From Echinostoma caproni (taxonomy: Eukaryota; Platyhelminthes; Trematoda; Plagiorchiida; Echinostomatidae), in assembly GCA_900618425.1 (NCBI GenBank), contig UZAN01050295.1, positions 3,101 through 15,968 on the forward strand: a stretch of 12,868 nt of DNA, written 5' to 3'. The notes under the pieces were generated by a model. The model was not told the DNA's origin, did not search any database, and saw only the letters and a list, made by a program, of their open reading frames with translations. Shown piece by piece: positions 1-9,079 of the stretch. A program made the position numbers and the translations under genes. Every line of letters starts with the position of its first letter. Position 1 is the first letter of the stretch.

Positions 1-390
1 GGCAGGATAAAAACATACGGATGCAGATGGGTAGAAATCTCTAGCTTATAACCGCGTCTAACGGACGCTTTATTAAATGTCATATTAAAGAAACAAAAGA
101 AACATGTTGACACCGACCTTCTTGGAGATTTCTTCCTGAAATGCATCTCCACAAAATCTATGCAATATATCTATCCAATTCTATTTCAGCTAAACGCATG
201 ATACTTAAATGTATGTCATTGTAAGCTGAATACTATGTGACATGATGATATTAACGATTACTAGTTGCAATTAACGGGAAATCTCCCAACTATGGTTACT
301 CATATCTGAAGTTGATCAAATTTGCTCACCGTAATTTGAATAAAATTCCATAATTATTTTTCGCTAATTATGCACATTGTGTTTTTATAG

Positions 391-444
391 GCCTGACTTC
401 CGCTGTTTCATTTCAACGGATGTATCATATATCCAGTGATGAGT
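391..444 (+). other. Possible 54-nt exon (weak)
   Basis: A pyrimidine-rich tract ending in TTTTTATAG stands just before base 391, and a near-consensus donor, GAGT|GTAAGT, starts at 445. The 54 nt between them are a multiple of three and open in only one frame, after the first two bases (17 codons, LTSAVSFQRM onward). I recognise no family. AT-rich DNA makes such splice pairs by chance: a 31-nt pair at 190-220 is out of phase with this one. If this exon were joined directly to the candidate at 7980, a TAG would form at the junction, so the two cannot be adjacent exons in that frame. Confidence 0.15.
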
Positions 445-1049
445 GTAAGTTCTTCCCTTGCTTTTCATTCATTGGACGAATGCAATTTGACATTGTTTGA
501 AAAGTTTACCACAAGGGTGTCTCATTGCGACTTAATCTTTTCATACCATTGATGGACAGTATAATTGGCAAAGCTATCCCCAATAAGGATACATTGGGTG
601 AGATATAACCATAGTTACTCTGTGCGGTATGCACACAGCAATGTAATCGAGCGCACTAACTGGTGCAGACGGATAGAATGAAAACCAGGAAATATTTACT
701 GGATGATAAAATTGAGAACAAAGAAAGTAAATTTAATATATTGCCTCCTCACAGACTTTCCTTTCTAGGTCACTGCGCATTCCAAGATCCTCCATAAGCT
801 CCATTTCTATTTACTCCTCCAAATTCTAGTCATATTCGGACTGGACGCCAAAACAGTCACAGAAGACTCGCTATTTGTCAATCACATGCAAACTATTACT
901 AGCCGTTCCTTATCCCAACTGCATAAAATGTAATATAAAAATAAGAAACATGTCACCGAAAACAGACCTTTTTCAATACAATGATCTTTATTCAAGGCAA
1001 AATTTGAAGATCTGTTTCCAATTCGAACTGACCCTCTTTGGGACTTCAT

Positions 1050-1215
1050 CCTCAAGCACAATCCTCAGTTCATGCAGTCAACCGTGCACTCGAGAACTGC
1101 TAGACTGGAGTTAGCCTCTCAGAAGTATGCATCCACTACCCCGTTCGGGGTTCGAACTCCAGACTCGTCAAATGAAAAGCATGCTTGTTATTACTGTGCC
1201 AAGCAGCTCATACCA
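1050..1215 (-). repeat. tRNA-like SINE remnant (Sm-alpha-like)
   Basis: Read on the minus strand, a box-A-like TGGCACAGTAA (1191-1201) is followed about 35 nt later by a box-B-like GAGTTCGAACCCC (around 1148-1160). That is the spacing of an internal Pol III promoter in a tRNA-derived gene. Downstream, GTGGATGCATACTTCTGAG resembles, from memory, the start of the ribozyme-bearing part of the schistosome Sm-alpha SINE. The conserved GAAA half of a hammerhead core is not visible, so any ribozyme is lost. It is not a tRNA gene, because no acceptor stem or anticodon arm can be folded by eye. Ends are approximate. Confidence 0.35.
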
Positions 1216-1602
1216 GGGCTGAACCAAATAGAGAATTCATATTTTTGTTCAGGGAAAATGATTCAGTACAGTTTTGGCCCGACAGCTCGACAGAGGAGGC
1301 ACAATATGCTATATGTTAACCCCAGTCAAACATTTACCACCTAGCCAAATCTACTATGCAAGTTAGGAAGTACAGTCCTGATTGAACACACCAGACCATA
1401 TTTTTTCATTTGCATTTTACTCACAGTTACTCGAGATAAGTAGTGCATGTTTTCACTGTTGTGTGACACAATTGATTCACCAGGGATGTTTCATGGAATA
1501 ACATGCATCATTTTGATCACCGAACGTATTCCATTGCTCCAGGGGACAAAGTAGCTTAGCAAATGCTTTCCATTATTTGATAGTCATTCAATAATATTGG
1601 TT

Positions 1603-1651
1603 TCTTCAATTCAATGTCATTTATTCNTCTTCAATTCAATGTCATTTATTC
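1603..1651. repeat. 24-bp duplication flanking an N
   Basis: Bases 1603-1626 and 1628-1651 are the same 24 bp (starting TCTTCAATTCAATG, ending TTATTC), separated only by the N at 1627. A perfect tandem copy on both sides of one unknown base is what an unmerged contig overlap looks like. A true tandem repeat is possible but less likely. Confidence 0.9.
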
Positions 1652-2089
1652 TAGAACGGAGGACTGTTCAAAAATAACTTGTCGACTCCTGAAAAATTTT
1701 TATCATCAAAACAACCGCAATTGGTTTTGCGGTCGAACATTGGTAGCTCAAATTTTATAGTTTACAAATGTCAAAAGTTTTCGCAGTTTGTTATCTCTTC
1801 AATAAAAATAAAAACAATTTACTATCAAGATTTAAACTTTCATCCCCATCGAGTAAATGTTTCATACAGGCAGACTTAGAAAAAACAAGAATTGAGGGTT
1901 TAAGCTGATAAGACAACTAATTAGAGTGATGACAGAGGAGATACCACCAAAAAGGCTAATCGATCTATTGCATTCCTCACTGTGATTCATAAATACAAAA
2001 AATTACTGCTCTGGTGATTTGAAAATACCCAAATAAGTAGTTTGACAATGGAACTGAGTGTCCGGGTCAAATTGGGAAACGGTTTTATC

Positions 2090-2165
2090 AGCTTCCTGGT
2101 GACCAAGTGTTCAATATGAATGCTTTCTAAATGTAAGCTCCCGCGTTCGATCCCCAGGTGAGCCG
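2090..2165 (+). repeat. tRNA-like Pol III promoter, possible SINE head
   Basis: A box-A-like TGGTGACCAAGTG at 2097-2109 is followed after about 34 nt by CGCGTTCGATCCCC (2143-2156), a good box B core (GTTCGATCC). The order and spacing match a tRNA-derived SINE head. There is no clear tRNA cloverleaf, and I could not follow a SINE body with confidence beyond about 2200. It may be a decayed SINE or a chance pattern. Confidence 0.3.
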
Positions 2166-2646
2166 GTGGATTCACAATGATGATGAGAAGCAACCGGGTT
2201 CAAACAGTTCTCCTTTAGTTCTTGGTTTTTCGGTTCACACTTTGATTGCTCTATTTACGACGAATTCCATCAAACAGTATAAAATAAACAAGTAGTAAGA
2301 GGCCATTGCACGGAATACAATAGTTGTTTTATTCCACAAACAGACAGACTGGCCAAAAGTGCCAGGTTTGTTTCAAACCAGTATGGGATTGTGTAGAAAC
2401 TACTGATGCATTCTGATTTTTTCATCGCAATAATTACACTAATATGAAGAAAAAGACTTGAAATCAAGTACCGAACAACGTTTTCAAGTAGATTTCAAAC
2501 ACGATTCCTTCGTACTTTAACAGCCTGAGCGAATGTACAACGCTCGAACATCAGTACATTAGAGAAACTGCGACCATATAGAATCATGTGACGTGATCAA
2601 CGATTATCAAGAAAATACTTTCCATGCTCACTGTGTACGTTAGCGA

Positions 2647-2665
2647 TAGTGCAATTATTGCACTA
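2647..2665. repeat. 19-bp palindrome
   Basis: TAGTGCAAT-T-ATTGCACTA is a perfect inverted repeat with 9-bp arms around a single central T. It lies roughly 240 bp before the first recognisable coding part of the CR1/Jockey-like element. Its role, if any, is unknown. It could be a protein-binding site, a hairpin or chance. Confidence 0.6.
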
Positions 2666-2885
2666 AAGATGGCATTGCTGAAAAAGTGGGGTAAAAGTAA
2701 TTAATACGAACCATGGAGAGAGAATCCAGCTGATGACAAAAGCCCTTCGATTGACGGCGCTACATTTTCTCCCCCTCGGATTTATTTTATTTTCATGAAT
2801 GACACATAATGACCACTCGAAAGCTCTATTTGCGGTCTCAGTTAATGAGTTTCAATACTGTCTTATGTACACGTTGGATTATTTT

Positions 2886-3233
2886 CGGATTTCTACTCAA
2901 ATGAAGAAACGCAAGCGCCGTGGCTGGCAATCAGCGCTCGGTCGCATACCACCATCGAAAATGACTGTGTCCACATTGGTCAGCTATCACATCAGGTCGC
3001 TATTCGCAAAGATGAAGGATCTAACGTGTATCCTCGATTCACGCATCCACTGTAACACGTTTGCCATGGGCATTCAAGATTCCTGGATTGACTAAAGTGT
3101 CGAGGACTCACTAATTGGAATCATTGGATTTAAATGCTTCCGTAAGGACAGAAAGCACCGCAAGAAAACAGGAGGTGGAGTAATCAAATACATCAACTCA
3201 ACTTGGAGCGGAGAGTTTGACGTTCTTTCTGAT
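2886..3233 (+). pseudogene. CR1/Jockey-like element, endonuclease N-terminal part
   Basis: This frame encodes the first part of an apurinic-like endonuclease, the domain that nicks target DNA for target-primed reverse transcription. After a basic stretch (KKRKRRGWQ) come SYHIRSLFAKM, corresponding to the N-x-RSL start of the domain, then GIQDSWID where an active element normally has a (T/C)E-S/T-W-L motif, then IGIIGFKCFRKDRK and a GGGV turn. The glutamate expected in the second motif is not visible. A TAA at 3093-3095 interrupts the frame, which then continues with clear similarity to a TAG at 3234-3236, followed by more stops (TGA in DGID* and CSA*). Any first ORF or 5' UTR upstream is not recognisable. 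The family call rests on motif order from memory of CR1/Jockey-like trematode elements. Confidence 0.75.
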
Positions 3234-3318
3234 TAGTCCACCGATGGCATCGACTGATTAGCTATTCAATGTTCTGCGTGATTTTCGCAATGTAGAAGTA
3301 AAATCATTAATTAATTAA

Positions 3319-3480
3319 ATGAACTTATATATAGCCCTTTTTTGTACCCAGTCTCATATTTCATCCTTCTTTGATGCATTTATTTCATCTTTCGTTACCC
3401 TCATAGACGACAGTCTCCATATCATTGTTGGTGACTATAATCTTGCATCCACCTATCCCATAACTCGTTTCTTGGCTTAA
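3319..3480 (+). pseudogene. CR1/Jockey-like element, endonuclease GDYN segment
   Basis: A 53-codon open frame in a different register from the previous piece carries SSFFDAFISSFVTLIDD followed by HIIVGDYNLAS. GDYN at 3430-3441 corresponds to the GDFN motif, whose Asp and Asn are catalytic in this endonuclease fold, so these residues survive here. About 80 bp of AT-rich sequence with indels separates it from the N-terminal endonuclease piece. The frame ends at a TAA (3478-3480), and the homologous reading moves to the next frame, seen as GLTDICLSPKRGD. This is part of one decayed element, not a separate gene. Confidence 0.75.
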
Positions 3481-3842
3481 CTGATATTTGCTTGTCCCCC
3501 AAAAGAGGTGATTCATTTTTAGACAAGAGTATTACTAATCACCCAGAACATTTTACCCTAAAACTTATAGCATCTATTTTCACTATTGATCAAGCCTTAA
3601 TTACCATAAAACCTATGGTGTACTCCCGTCCCTTTCACAATACACTCACAAGAACCAACCAAGTAACTATTCGTCTTCGCAGTCTCTCTCAAAGTAACAA
3701 GTTTCTTCATAAGCGTTCCACTAGTGTCATTTTTTCCTGGTTTTCTTCCTATCCCTCTTTACACAATGCAGGCAACTTAATCACTGAAACACTCAACCAC
3801 ATGCTTAAACCATACTGCCCTTTTGAAACTATTTGTTTGTAG
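3474..3842 (+). pseudogene. CR1/Jockey-like element, endonuclease end and linker
   Basis: This frame picks up the element right after the GDYN segment: GLTDICLSPKRGDSFLDK, then NHPEHFTLK and TIDQALITIKP, close to the (S/T)DH motif that ends the endonuclease domain. The position corresponding to SDH reads IDQ, so the terminal catalytic His is replaced by Gln. The rest (residues 45-116) is the linker before the reverse transcriptase and ends at TAG 3840-3842. Within it, around SVIFSWFSSYPSLHN, a local frameshift seems to have scrambled a few codons. The piece belongs with its neighbours on both sides. Confidence 0.65.
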
Positions 3843-3888
3843 CGGCAGAATTGCATCTTCACCGTTGAAACCATTCAGAAGATAGCGG

Positions 3889-4242
3889 GAACGATCGTAC
3901 AAATCAGCGGCTGTCGATTATTACAATAACTTGATCAAAGCTGAAGTCAAACGCCTCTTTGTGTCGTATGCCTCCCAGCTTCTGAAATGTAACAATAATA
4001 GGCGGATTTGGCAAGGTATCCGATTGCTTTGTGGGACCAAATTAAAAGCTCCGGATTGTACAACGGTTTTGGACAGTGTTAATGCAGCATTTATCCAACC
4101 ATCAGGCGATGCCATCATGCCATTTGTTCTGGATGATGCCGTTCGAGTAGAGGCCGTCGCGAAAGAAGAAAATTCAGAGCTTCTGCGTACCGTGAAAACT
4201 ACTTACAGTGTTGGCCCCGATGGTCTTCATCACCCCTGTTGA
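3889..4242 (+). pseudogene. CR1/Jockey-like element, RT N-terminal part
   Basis: After a TAG at 3886-3888 the frame reads RERSYKSAAVDYYNNLIKAE without a break and runs to SVGPDGLHHP. The GPDGL tetrad region is the usual first landmark of non-LTR reverse transcriptases, just before motif 1. Between them, IWQGIRLLCG and the acidic AKEENSELLR stretch match the connector of this family in position. The frame ends in TGA (4240-4242) because one base is missing in the C-run after HHP. The next piece resumes in the neighbouring frame, two bases overlapping. There is no evidence for a real start codon here, because it is an internal part of a longer ORF. Confidence 0.8.
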
Positions 4243-4475
4243 GATATGGGGTCTATTCTCTCAGTGAAATATTCACATCAGTTTTGAACCATTCCTTAAA
4301 TACTTGTTCCATACCAGACTGTTGGAAACCAGTAACAATTGTTCCCATTCCTAAATCCTCTACCTCAAACGTTCTCACCAAACGCTCTAGTCCTTTCGCT
4401 TTAATTTCTGTTGGACTTAAACTAGCAGAACGTGTTGTTCTAACGTGCATTCAGTCCTCAGTTGATGTCCCGTAG
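4239..4475 (+). pseudogene. CR1/Jockey-like element, RT motifs 1-2
   Basis: LRYGVYSLSEIFTSVLNHSL is followed by SIPDCWKPVTIVPIPK and then SSPFALISVGLKLAERVV. In family members these correspond to P-x-x-WK-x-A-x-(I/V)-x-PIPK and the RP-(I)-x-L-x-x-x-x-K-x-(F/L)-E motif, the fingers of the polymerase that hold template and incoming nucleotide. The family arginine of the RP pair is Ser-Pro here. It ends at TAG 4473-4475. Homology continues in yet another frame at about 4466. Confidence 0.85.
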
Positions 4476-4678
4476 ATCATCTTCAGTTTGGCTATGAACT
4501 CAATAGATGCACGCTAGATGCAGTTTTCTCACTTTTAGATAAAATTATCAAATCCTTGAATGACTTCACGAAATCTGTTCGTTGTATGTTTCTGGACCAC
4601 TCAGCTACTTTGATTCTATTCCTCGTTCCCTTCTTCTTCGTAAACTGGAGATCTGTGGTTGTTCTAGACAGTTATTAG
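4466..4678 (+). pseudogene. CR1/Jockey-like element, RT motif A segment
   Basis: This frame reads HLQFGYELNRCTLDAVFSLL and then SVRCMFLDHSAT. QFGY and the spacing of T-x-DA are conserved in this family, and FLDHSA is RT motif A, whose Asp binds catalytic metal and is kept. One base is missing between SA and FDSIP, so the reading passes to the overlapping frame that starts at 4582. The remainder up to TAG (4676-4678) is out of frame with the ancestor and carries no signal. It continues the previous piece after the TAG at 4473-4475. Confidence 0.75.
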
Positions 4679-5049
4679 CTTGGCTTACCGATCAATCTCC
4701 AGGAGAACTCAATGTAACGTGGTTAGGTCGAAAGAAATCCAAACAATTGTTAGACACTTCTGGGGTACTTCAAGGTGCAGTTCTTTCCCCATACTTATTT
4801 TCGAAGTACATTAGTGACTTGTCTGGTAGCTATATTACTTATCTCTTCAAAGACGCTGATGATGTGGTTTTGTTTCAAGCCACCTACGACTCTTCTGGTC
4901 TTTCACAATTTTCTGACAACTTGGATAACGTCAAACGGTTTTCGCCACACCTGGCCTATCTCTTAATCCCTCCAAATGTTTCAAATGTCTCTTTACATTT
5001 TCACGCTCTTCTTTCCCATATGAACCGGTACCGATTGGCTGCGAACTAG
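4582..5049 (+). pseudogene. CR1/Jockey-like element, RT palm (motifs A-D)
   Basis: This is the best preserved part of the element. FDSIPRSLLLRKL ends motif A, LLDTSGVLQGAVLSPYLFSK is motif B, and LFKDADDVVLF is motif C. The usual YADD of active copies reads DADD here: the two metal-binding Asp residues remain but the Tyr before them is now Asp. After residue 115 the frame drifts (LAYLLIPPNVS), while a different frame carries the expected LNPSKC-type motif D. The open frame then ends with TAG at 5047-5049. In life the protein copied the element's RNA at the nicked chromosome. This copy cannot make an active enzyme. Confidence 0.9.
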
Positions 5050-5220
5050 TATCCCGGGTAGACTGTATTAAATACCTAGGTTTTTTATTGATAGTAATCT
5101 ACACAGGACCTCTCACATTCAACAAATTGTCAGGAAGCTTCGACGACTCTCTTTTCATATATGTAAGCTTTGTCAGTTTCGTATTCAACAAGTAATTCTT
5201 TCCAAATCCATGTACTAGTT
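5037..5220 (+). pseudogene. CR1/Jockey-like element, RT thumb remnant
   Basis: In a third register the reading GCELVSRVDCIKYLGF matches motif E of non-LTR reverse transcriptases (the KYLG turn). A missing base in the T-run at 5080-5086 then shifts the continuation to IDSNLH, followed by IQQIVRKLRRLSFHICKL, which is typical of the thumb helices. After about 5220 the similarity fades through several stops. It follows directly on the palm piece and is part of the same dead ORF. Confidence 0.65.
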
Positions 5221-5373
5221 TTTTATCCCCGTTTTAATTTGTTCTTCACCTGTTGTTTTTCCAATCCTCAAATAAAGATTTTAAACCGCTCCGATGTGGA
5301 CTGACCATAATTAGCCGCTTCTCCTCAATCCCGCTGGAAGAGTTGTAAACTGACCTGCGCGAACTTTATTTGA

Positions 5374-5540
5374 ATTCATTTTAAGAAGTCTGCACGTAAG
5401 ATTCTTGTGAACTCCACACATCCACTACACGCAGATCTAACTTCCTGTTGTTCTCGTCCTTCAAATAGATCCTAAAACCATTGTGTTCCCTCTCGAATAA
5501 ACAAATATCATAACTCTACAGTACCTTCGTAAGTACGTAT
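5374..5540 (+). pseudogene. CR1/Jockey-like element, first C-terminal module
   Basis: The frame FKKSARKILVNS, then THPLHADLTSCCSRPSNRS, reaches a TAA (5473-5475) and continues in the same frame as CVPSRINKYHNSTVPS. HPL-x-x-(D/E)-L followed by a basic P-S/A-R-x-N-x-Y segment is the usual ending of CR1-like ORFs, after the thumb. Between 5220 and 5374 the frame is too broken to follow. The next module repeats the same plan. Confidence 0.55.
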
Positions 5541-5545
5541 TTTAG

Positions 5546-5782
5546 TTAACAAAGTTAAGGTTTTCAAAAAAGTTTAACAGGTTCGGGATTCTCCCAGATC
5601 CTGACCACCCATTGCTCGCAGAACTAACACGTTGTCGTTCCCACCCCTCCACGCCCTCTCGATTCCGCCAAATTTCATCTCTTATAAACGCTTACCGAAA
5701 TTCACCTGTATCCCATCTTGCACGTTTATCCACAAGCAGGGAGAGGCTAATAAGGGAATTTTGTCTTAATCTTGTATTATGA
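5546..5782 (+). pseudogene. Second C-terminal module, CR1/Jockey-like
   Basis: A clean frame of 78 codons ends in TGA at 5780-5782. It reads FNRFGILPDPDHPLLAELTR, then a Ser/Pro/Arg stretch, then ISSLINAYRNSPVSHLARL and ERLIREFCLNLV. HPLLAELTRC lines up with HPLHADLTSC of the preceding module, and LINAYRNSPVS with SRINKYHNSTVPS, so it is a second homologous tail. It may be the 3' end of another, 5'-truncated copy or an internal duplication. It is less broken than the first module, which suggests a separate insertion. No poly(A) or simple-repeat tail is obvious right after it. Confidence 0.5.
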
Positions 5783-7960
5783 AATATCCCAATGTCTGAG
5801 TATATACCTTTTGATGGTTGACGTGTATAGTTTATTAATTGAAGTGTAATTCCACTGCTTGCAACAGTTATACACAATGCTTATTACCTTTGGACGAGCT
5901 TGTTTTCACCGAAATTCGGTAAGGATTTTCTGGAGGTCACATAAACTCACTTCCCGACTCTACTTATAATAGCGTTTTTACAGGATTTCTATCATTGCTG
6001 CATTTCAGATGATTGGTATTGTATCGAAATAATTCATTAAGATGGGAAATCTCAATAAATCTAATTTATCAGATAAGATTTACAGTAAAATGACTACTTT
6101 TCGACTTGGGAAGCTGGTGTCTGGCTGACAACGGTTCAGTACATGATCATTCGTTTTCTGGTCTCACGATTGTTGCAACAATTCTGGTCGTTTCGGTGAT
6201 AATTGGAGTGAAGTTGGATGCTTTAATGCACAATTGCATGTCATTTATTTCCATTGTGCATTGCAGAAACGAAAGCATTTTAACGCAACAGTTTACTGCA
6301 AGAGGACCGCTTCTGAACATCATTTAAGAGCACCACTCAAATCTGGAAACGTAAAGAATGACCACAGTCCATAAAGTCAGTGCCTATTGACTTCCATTGC
6401 AGAATAAACGGTTCATACACTTATTGTTTGTTAGGCAAAAAATCAGTACGTACGAAGTTTGGACCACACAAGGGGAGCATATTTGTAGATTTAAGTAAAA
6501 AAGCTGGTCATGATGGGCACGAAAATCAGTATTTTCATGTTGTAGTAGTTGGAAAATGCTCTCTCCCATCGCCCTCGCGACTGGAGTGTACTCCTAAATA
6601 ACAATCGTCACCTCTGCTAGAACAATGCTCTAATCCCGATAAAAGCCTCATGAAGAATGAGCATATGATTTAGGCAAGCTCTTACATATCGATGGTACTC
6701 GCCTCTGAGTCTTTTGCTAATGATAATTTGTAGACCCTGTGGTTGTGAATTGAACCTCAATTGTTGTAATTGGTGTAAGAATTGGAGGACATTCATTCGT
6801 GTCATGGGGTGTGTGTAGGGAGGGGAGAAAGGGAACCGGTTGAAACAAGAAATGCTCAAAGGGCGTTTGCCATGGTCACGATCGCAGTTTTCAACGTTTA
6901 TCGCAAATGATTATACGTAAACACAAAAATAAAGAAGTTCTACATATCCACTCATTATAAGGCGATCCAACTTACTTTCCATGAAGTACCTACATGGGAT
7001 AAAACGTTCAAGCTAATTGGGGTAGTGTAAACTTTTGACATCTCTCTAAAAGTGGTAGGGGTTCATGAGCACTAGATTATGTGGCGTTTTTTGTCGATGT
7101 CAAAGTGCACTTTCTGGTGGTCATGATCAATGGAAGGTGTTTGCCGTTGAGGAGAGATAAGGGCAAAATAATTCAGGATCCATATCATGTATTCGCTTTA
7201 ACGATATGACCGCTTTTGCAGTACCTTCTGGGGGAGAACTACACAATTGAAGTTGTTAAGAAAATCAGATGACGCGGAAGCAACTTCCCATTGGACATTT
7301 TGCAGTCGCATTCCTTTTCTGGTAAAATAATTCAAAATTCTCCCATGAAATGAGTAGCTACCGTTTCAAATGAACTTGACGGTACGACTCGTAAGTTATG
7401 GTTGTCATAGGTGAAACGCGGTTGTTGCATTTTCATGATTGTAAAAATAACCACATTTATTCTCACGGAAAGAAATTTTCATAACTTTCTAAGATTTCTC
7501 TTAGTATAAGGGTTAACGGCTGATACCTGATGATATTTCGTCTTGTTTGATAATTTGTTCAAATGGTCAGTAAAAAATCTCGATACGCTGGACGAGTACC
7601 TAACTGAGTAAATAGGGATATAAACGCACTCTTTTGGAGTAGGACACGTATGCTACGGACAGAACAATTGCACAGAACCGGCACTGGTCACTTGTCTCCA
7701 TCTGATTGGTGGAACAGTGAATATATAAGGATAAAATGTTGCCAGATTTGCGAACAATACTTAATGTTTTTTTTCGTTAGGGTATAGTAGCTTCGTGTTA
7801 AATTGGATTATCACCCTCAGCGTAAATGCCAAATAAAGTGATGGATTTTTGATTCGTGAGTAATGCACGGGTTGAATAAATTAGTGTAATTAATGTTGTA
7901 CTCTATCAAAATTGTTTATACTAGTTCTTTTGCATATGTTGAAGATCTCCGCATTCTGGG
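5783..7960. other. AT-rich stretch without recognisable genes
   Basis: About 2.2 kb with short reading frames on both strands and no domain I recognise. The longest (minus strand, 6617-6859, 80 codons, with a Gln/Leu-rich stretch) shows nothing that points to a family. A G-rich run at 6806-6833 is listed separately. It could be intron or intergenic DNA, or very old repeats. Confidence 0.55.
6806..6833 (+). other. G-rich run, possible G-quadruplex
   Basis: Four G tracts (GGGG, GGG, GGGG, GGG) lie within 28 bases, with loops of 8, 1 and 5 nt. The first loop is one base over the usual limit of 7, so this is a borderline quadruplex motif. It stands out because the surroundings are AT-rich. Confidence 0.4.
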
Positions 7961-7979
7961 AACTTGCTTATTTTTACAG

Positions 7980-8038
7980 AGAACGTTTCGTTAGTTATAG
8001 GTGTAAAGAAGAATCTGAAAGACAAATATCAGTATATT
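7980..8038 (+). other. Possible internal exon, 59 nt (weak)
   Basis: A good acceptor (CTTGCTTATTTTTACAG, AG at 7978-7979) precedes base 7980, and a near-consensus donor (ATT|GTAAGTATG) starts at 8039. Two frames are open across it. One reads NVSLVIGVKKNLKDKYQYI after two leading bases and ends on a codon boundary. The other reads ERFVSYRCKEESERQISVY after one leading base. The first frame also stays open beyond the donor to 8191, so the open frame alone is no proof of an exon. I recognise no protein family. Its outgoing phase 0 would fit the candidate at 9080. Confidence 0.2.
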
Positions 8039-8191
8039 GTAAGTATGACAGCGACTGAACCCGCGTACAATTTTAAATTACTGATGTACTTCTCTCGCTT
8101 TGTTGTGTGTCTGATTCTCAATTGCATGAAGCATTTATCGAAAGAAAGATCTATTGCTTCCTTAAAAGCACTCGTGTGCAACACAACTTAA

Positions 8192-9060
8192 TTTCTTACC
8201 AAAACTGAGAACCTGCTGACGTGTAAGCGCTTCATAAAAGGATAAGTTCACCTCCCAGTTCTGACAATACATTAGAGTCCTGTTATAACACGATGATACC
8301 CGGATATTTCACTCTTGAAGGAGAAAGTTATCTCAAGCGATCGCCCTAAAAGTCTATCGTGTTCGCAGTCACTCAAAAATACTTGATTCTTGCATAAAAC
8401 GAGCGGATACCCGACCGTAAAATAATGCACTGTTCCAAATATACCTCCGGTTGTCAAATTTGAGTTCTTTCTGAATTGATAAACATGATAAGACTTGCTT
8501 TGGATAGTTGACAACTCAAATTCAAATTCAGGCCACATTTGTAAATATTGTTTTCGCCAAAAATGCAAAATAGCTTCCACGAGAACCGCCATTGAGAATA
8601 TGCCTTCACAGGAACAGTGTTCTCTATACATGGCTATATTCGAGTGATAGTTTTAACCTTTTGTGCATCACGGTTTCCATCATTTTGCAAAGTTATGTCA
8701 AACTGTGCACATATATTCGCCATATTTTAGGCTGCGTTCAATTCTAACCGAATTTGTTATGTGATAACGGAGGTCGTGATATGCCACCTAAAATGGTCAG
8801 CGTTACAAATTTCCGCAATCGTTTCTCAATGATATAAAAATTGTCAATTCAATGAAACACATTTTGTCCATGCGGTTAGTTGGGACATCATTTATCCTAC
8901 AAAATGATAGAAGTATATCAAGCAAATTTGATTCAAAGTGACTGAAGGACACGAATCGTGGCAAAAGAGGTCCCGCTCCTGACGTCTACGCGAAAGCAAT
9001 CAACATGGAATTTATATAACTACGAACCTAAACGTTCATACCTAATAACTACTGACCATT
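8192..9060. other. AT-rich stretch without recognisable genes
   Basis: The main content is a minus-strand open frame (8272-8631, 119 codons, with NSNLTTGGIFGTVHYF in the middle) that I do not recognise. It has no signal peptide or known motif, and its start has no supporting context, so I do not call it a gene. A 10-bp inverted repeat, AATTTGAGTT at 8457-8466 and AACTCAAATT at 8513-8522, could fold with a loop of about 46 nt. Confidence 0.45.
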
Positions 9061-9079
9061 ATTTTACTTCTTTCTATAG

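Larger units (their letters stand above)
1..2640. other. Left flank, no recognisable gene
   Basis: This AT-rich stretch has stops in all frames at short intervals. The short open frames in it show no domain, motif or codon pattern that I recognise. I see only the tRNA-like promoter patterns, a duplication at an N, and some splice-like motifs, which are listed separately. It could be intergenic or intronic; the sequence does not decide. Confidence 0.6.

Noticed and set aside
190..220. 31-nt exon candidate between CTATTTCAG and GTAAGC
   Set aside because: Its only open frame leaves a phase that does not fit the candidate at 391-444, and such pairs are expected by chance in AT-rich DNA.
2727..2765. 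CTGATGA as a possible hammerhead ribozyme core
   Set aside because: No matching GAAA strand or flanking stems follow at the right distance.
6617..6859. 80-codon minus-strand open frame as a gene
   Set aside because: No family or supporting context is visible. The G-rich end encodes a Pro/Phe-rich start that looks incidental.
7523..7545. Second CTGATGA motif
   Set aside because: It lacks the GAAA partner and the stems of a hammerhead.
8272..8631. 119-codon minus-strand open frame as a gene
   Set aside because: No recognisable domain, signal or splice context supports it, and its length can occur by chance.
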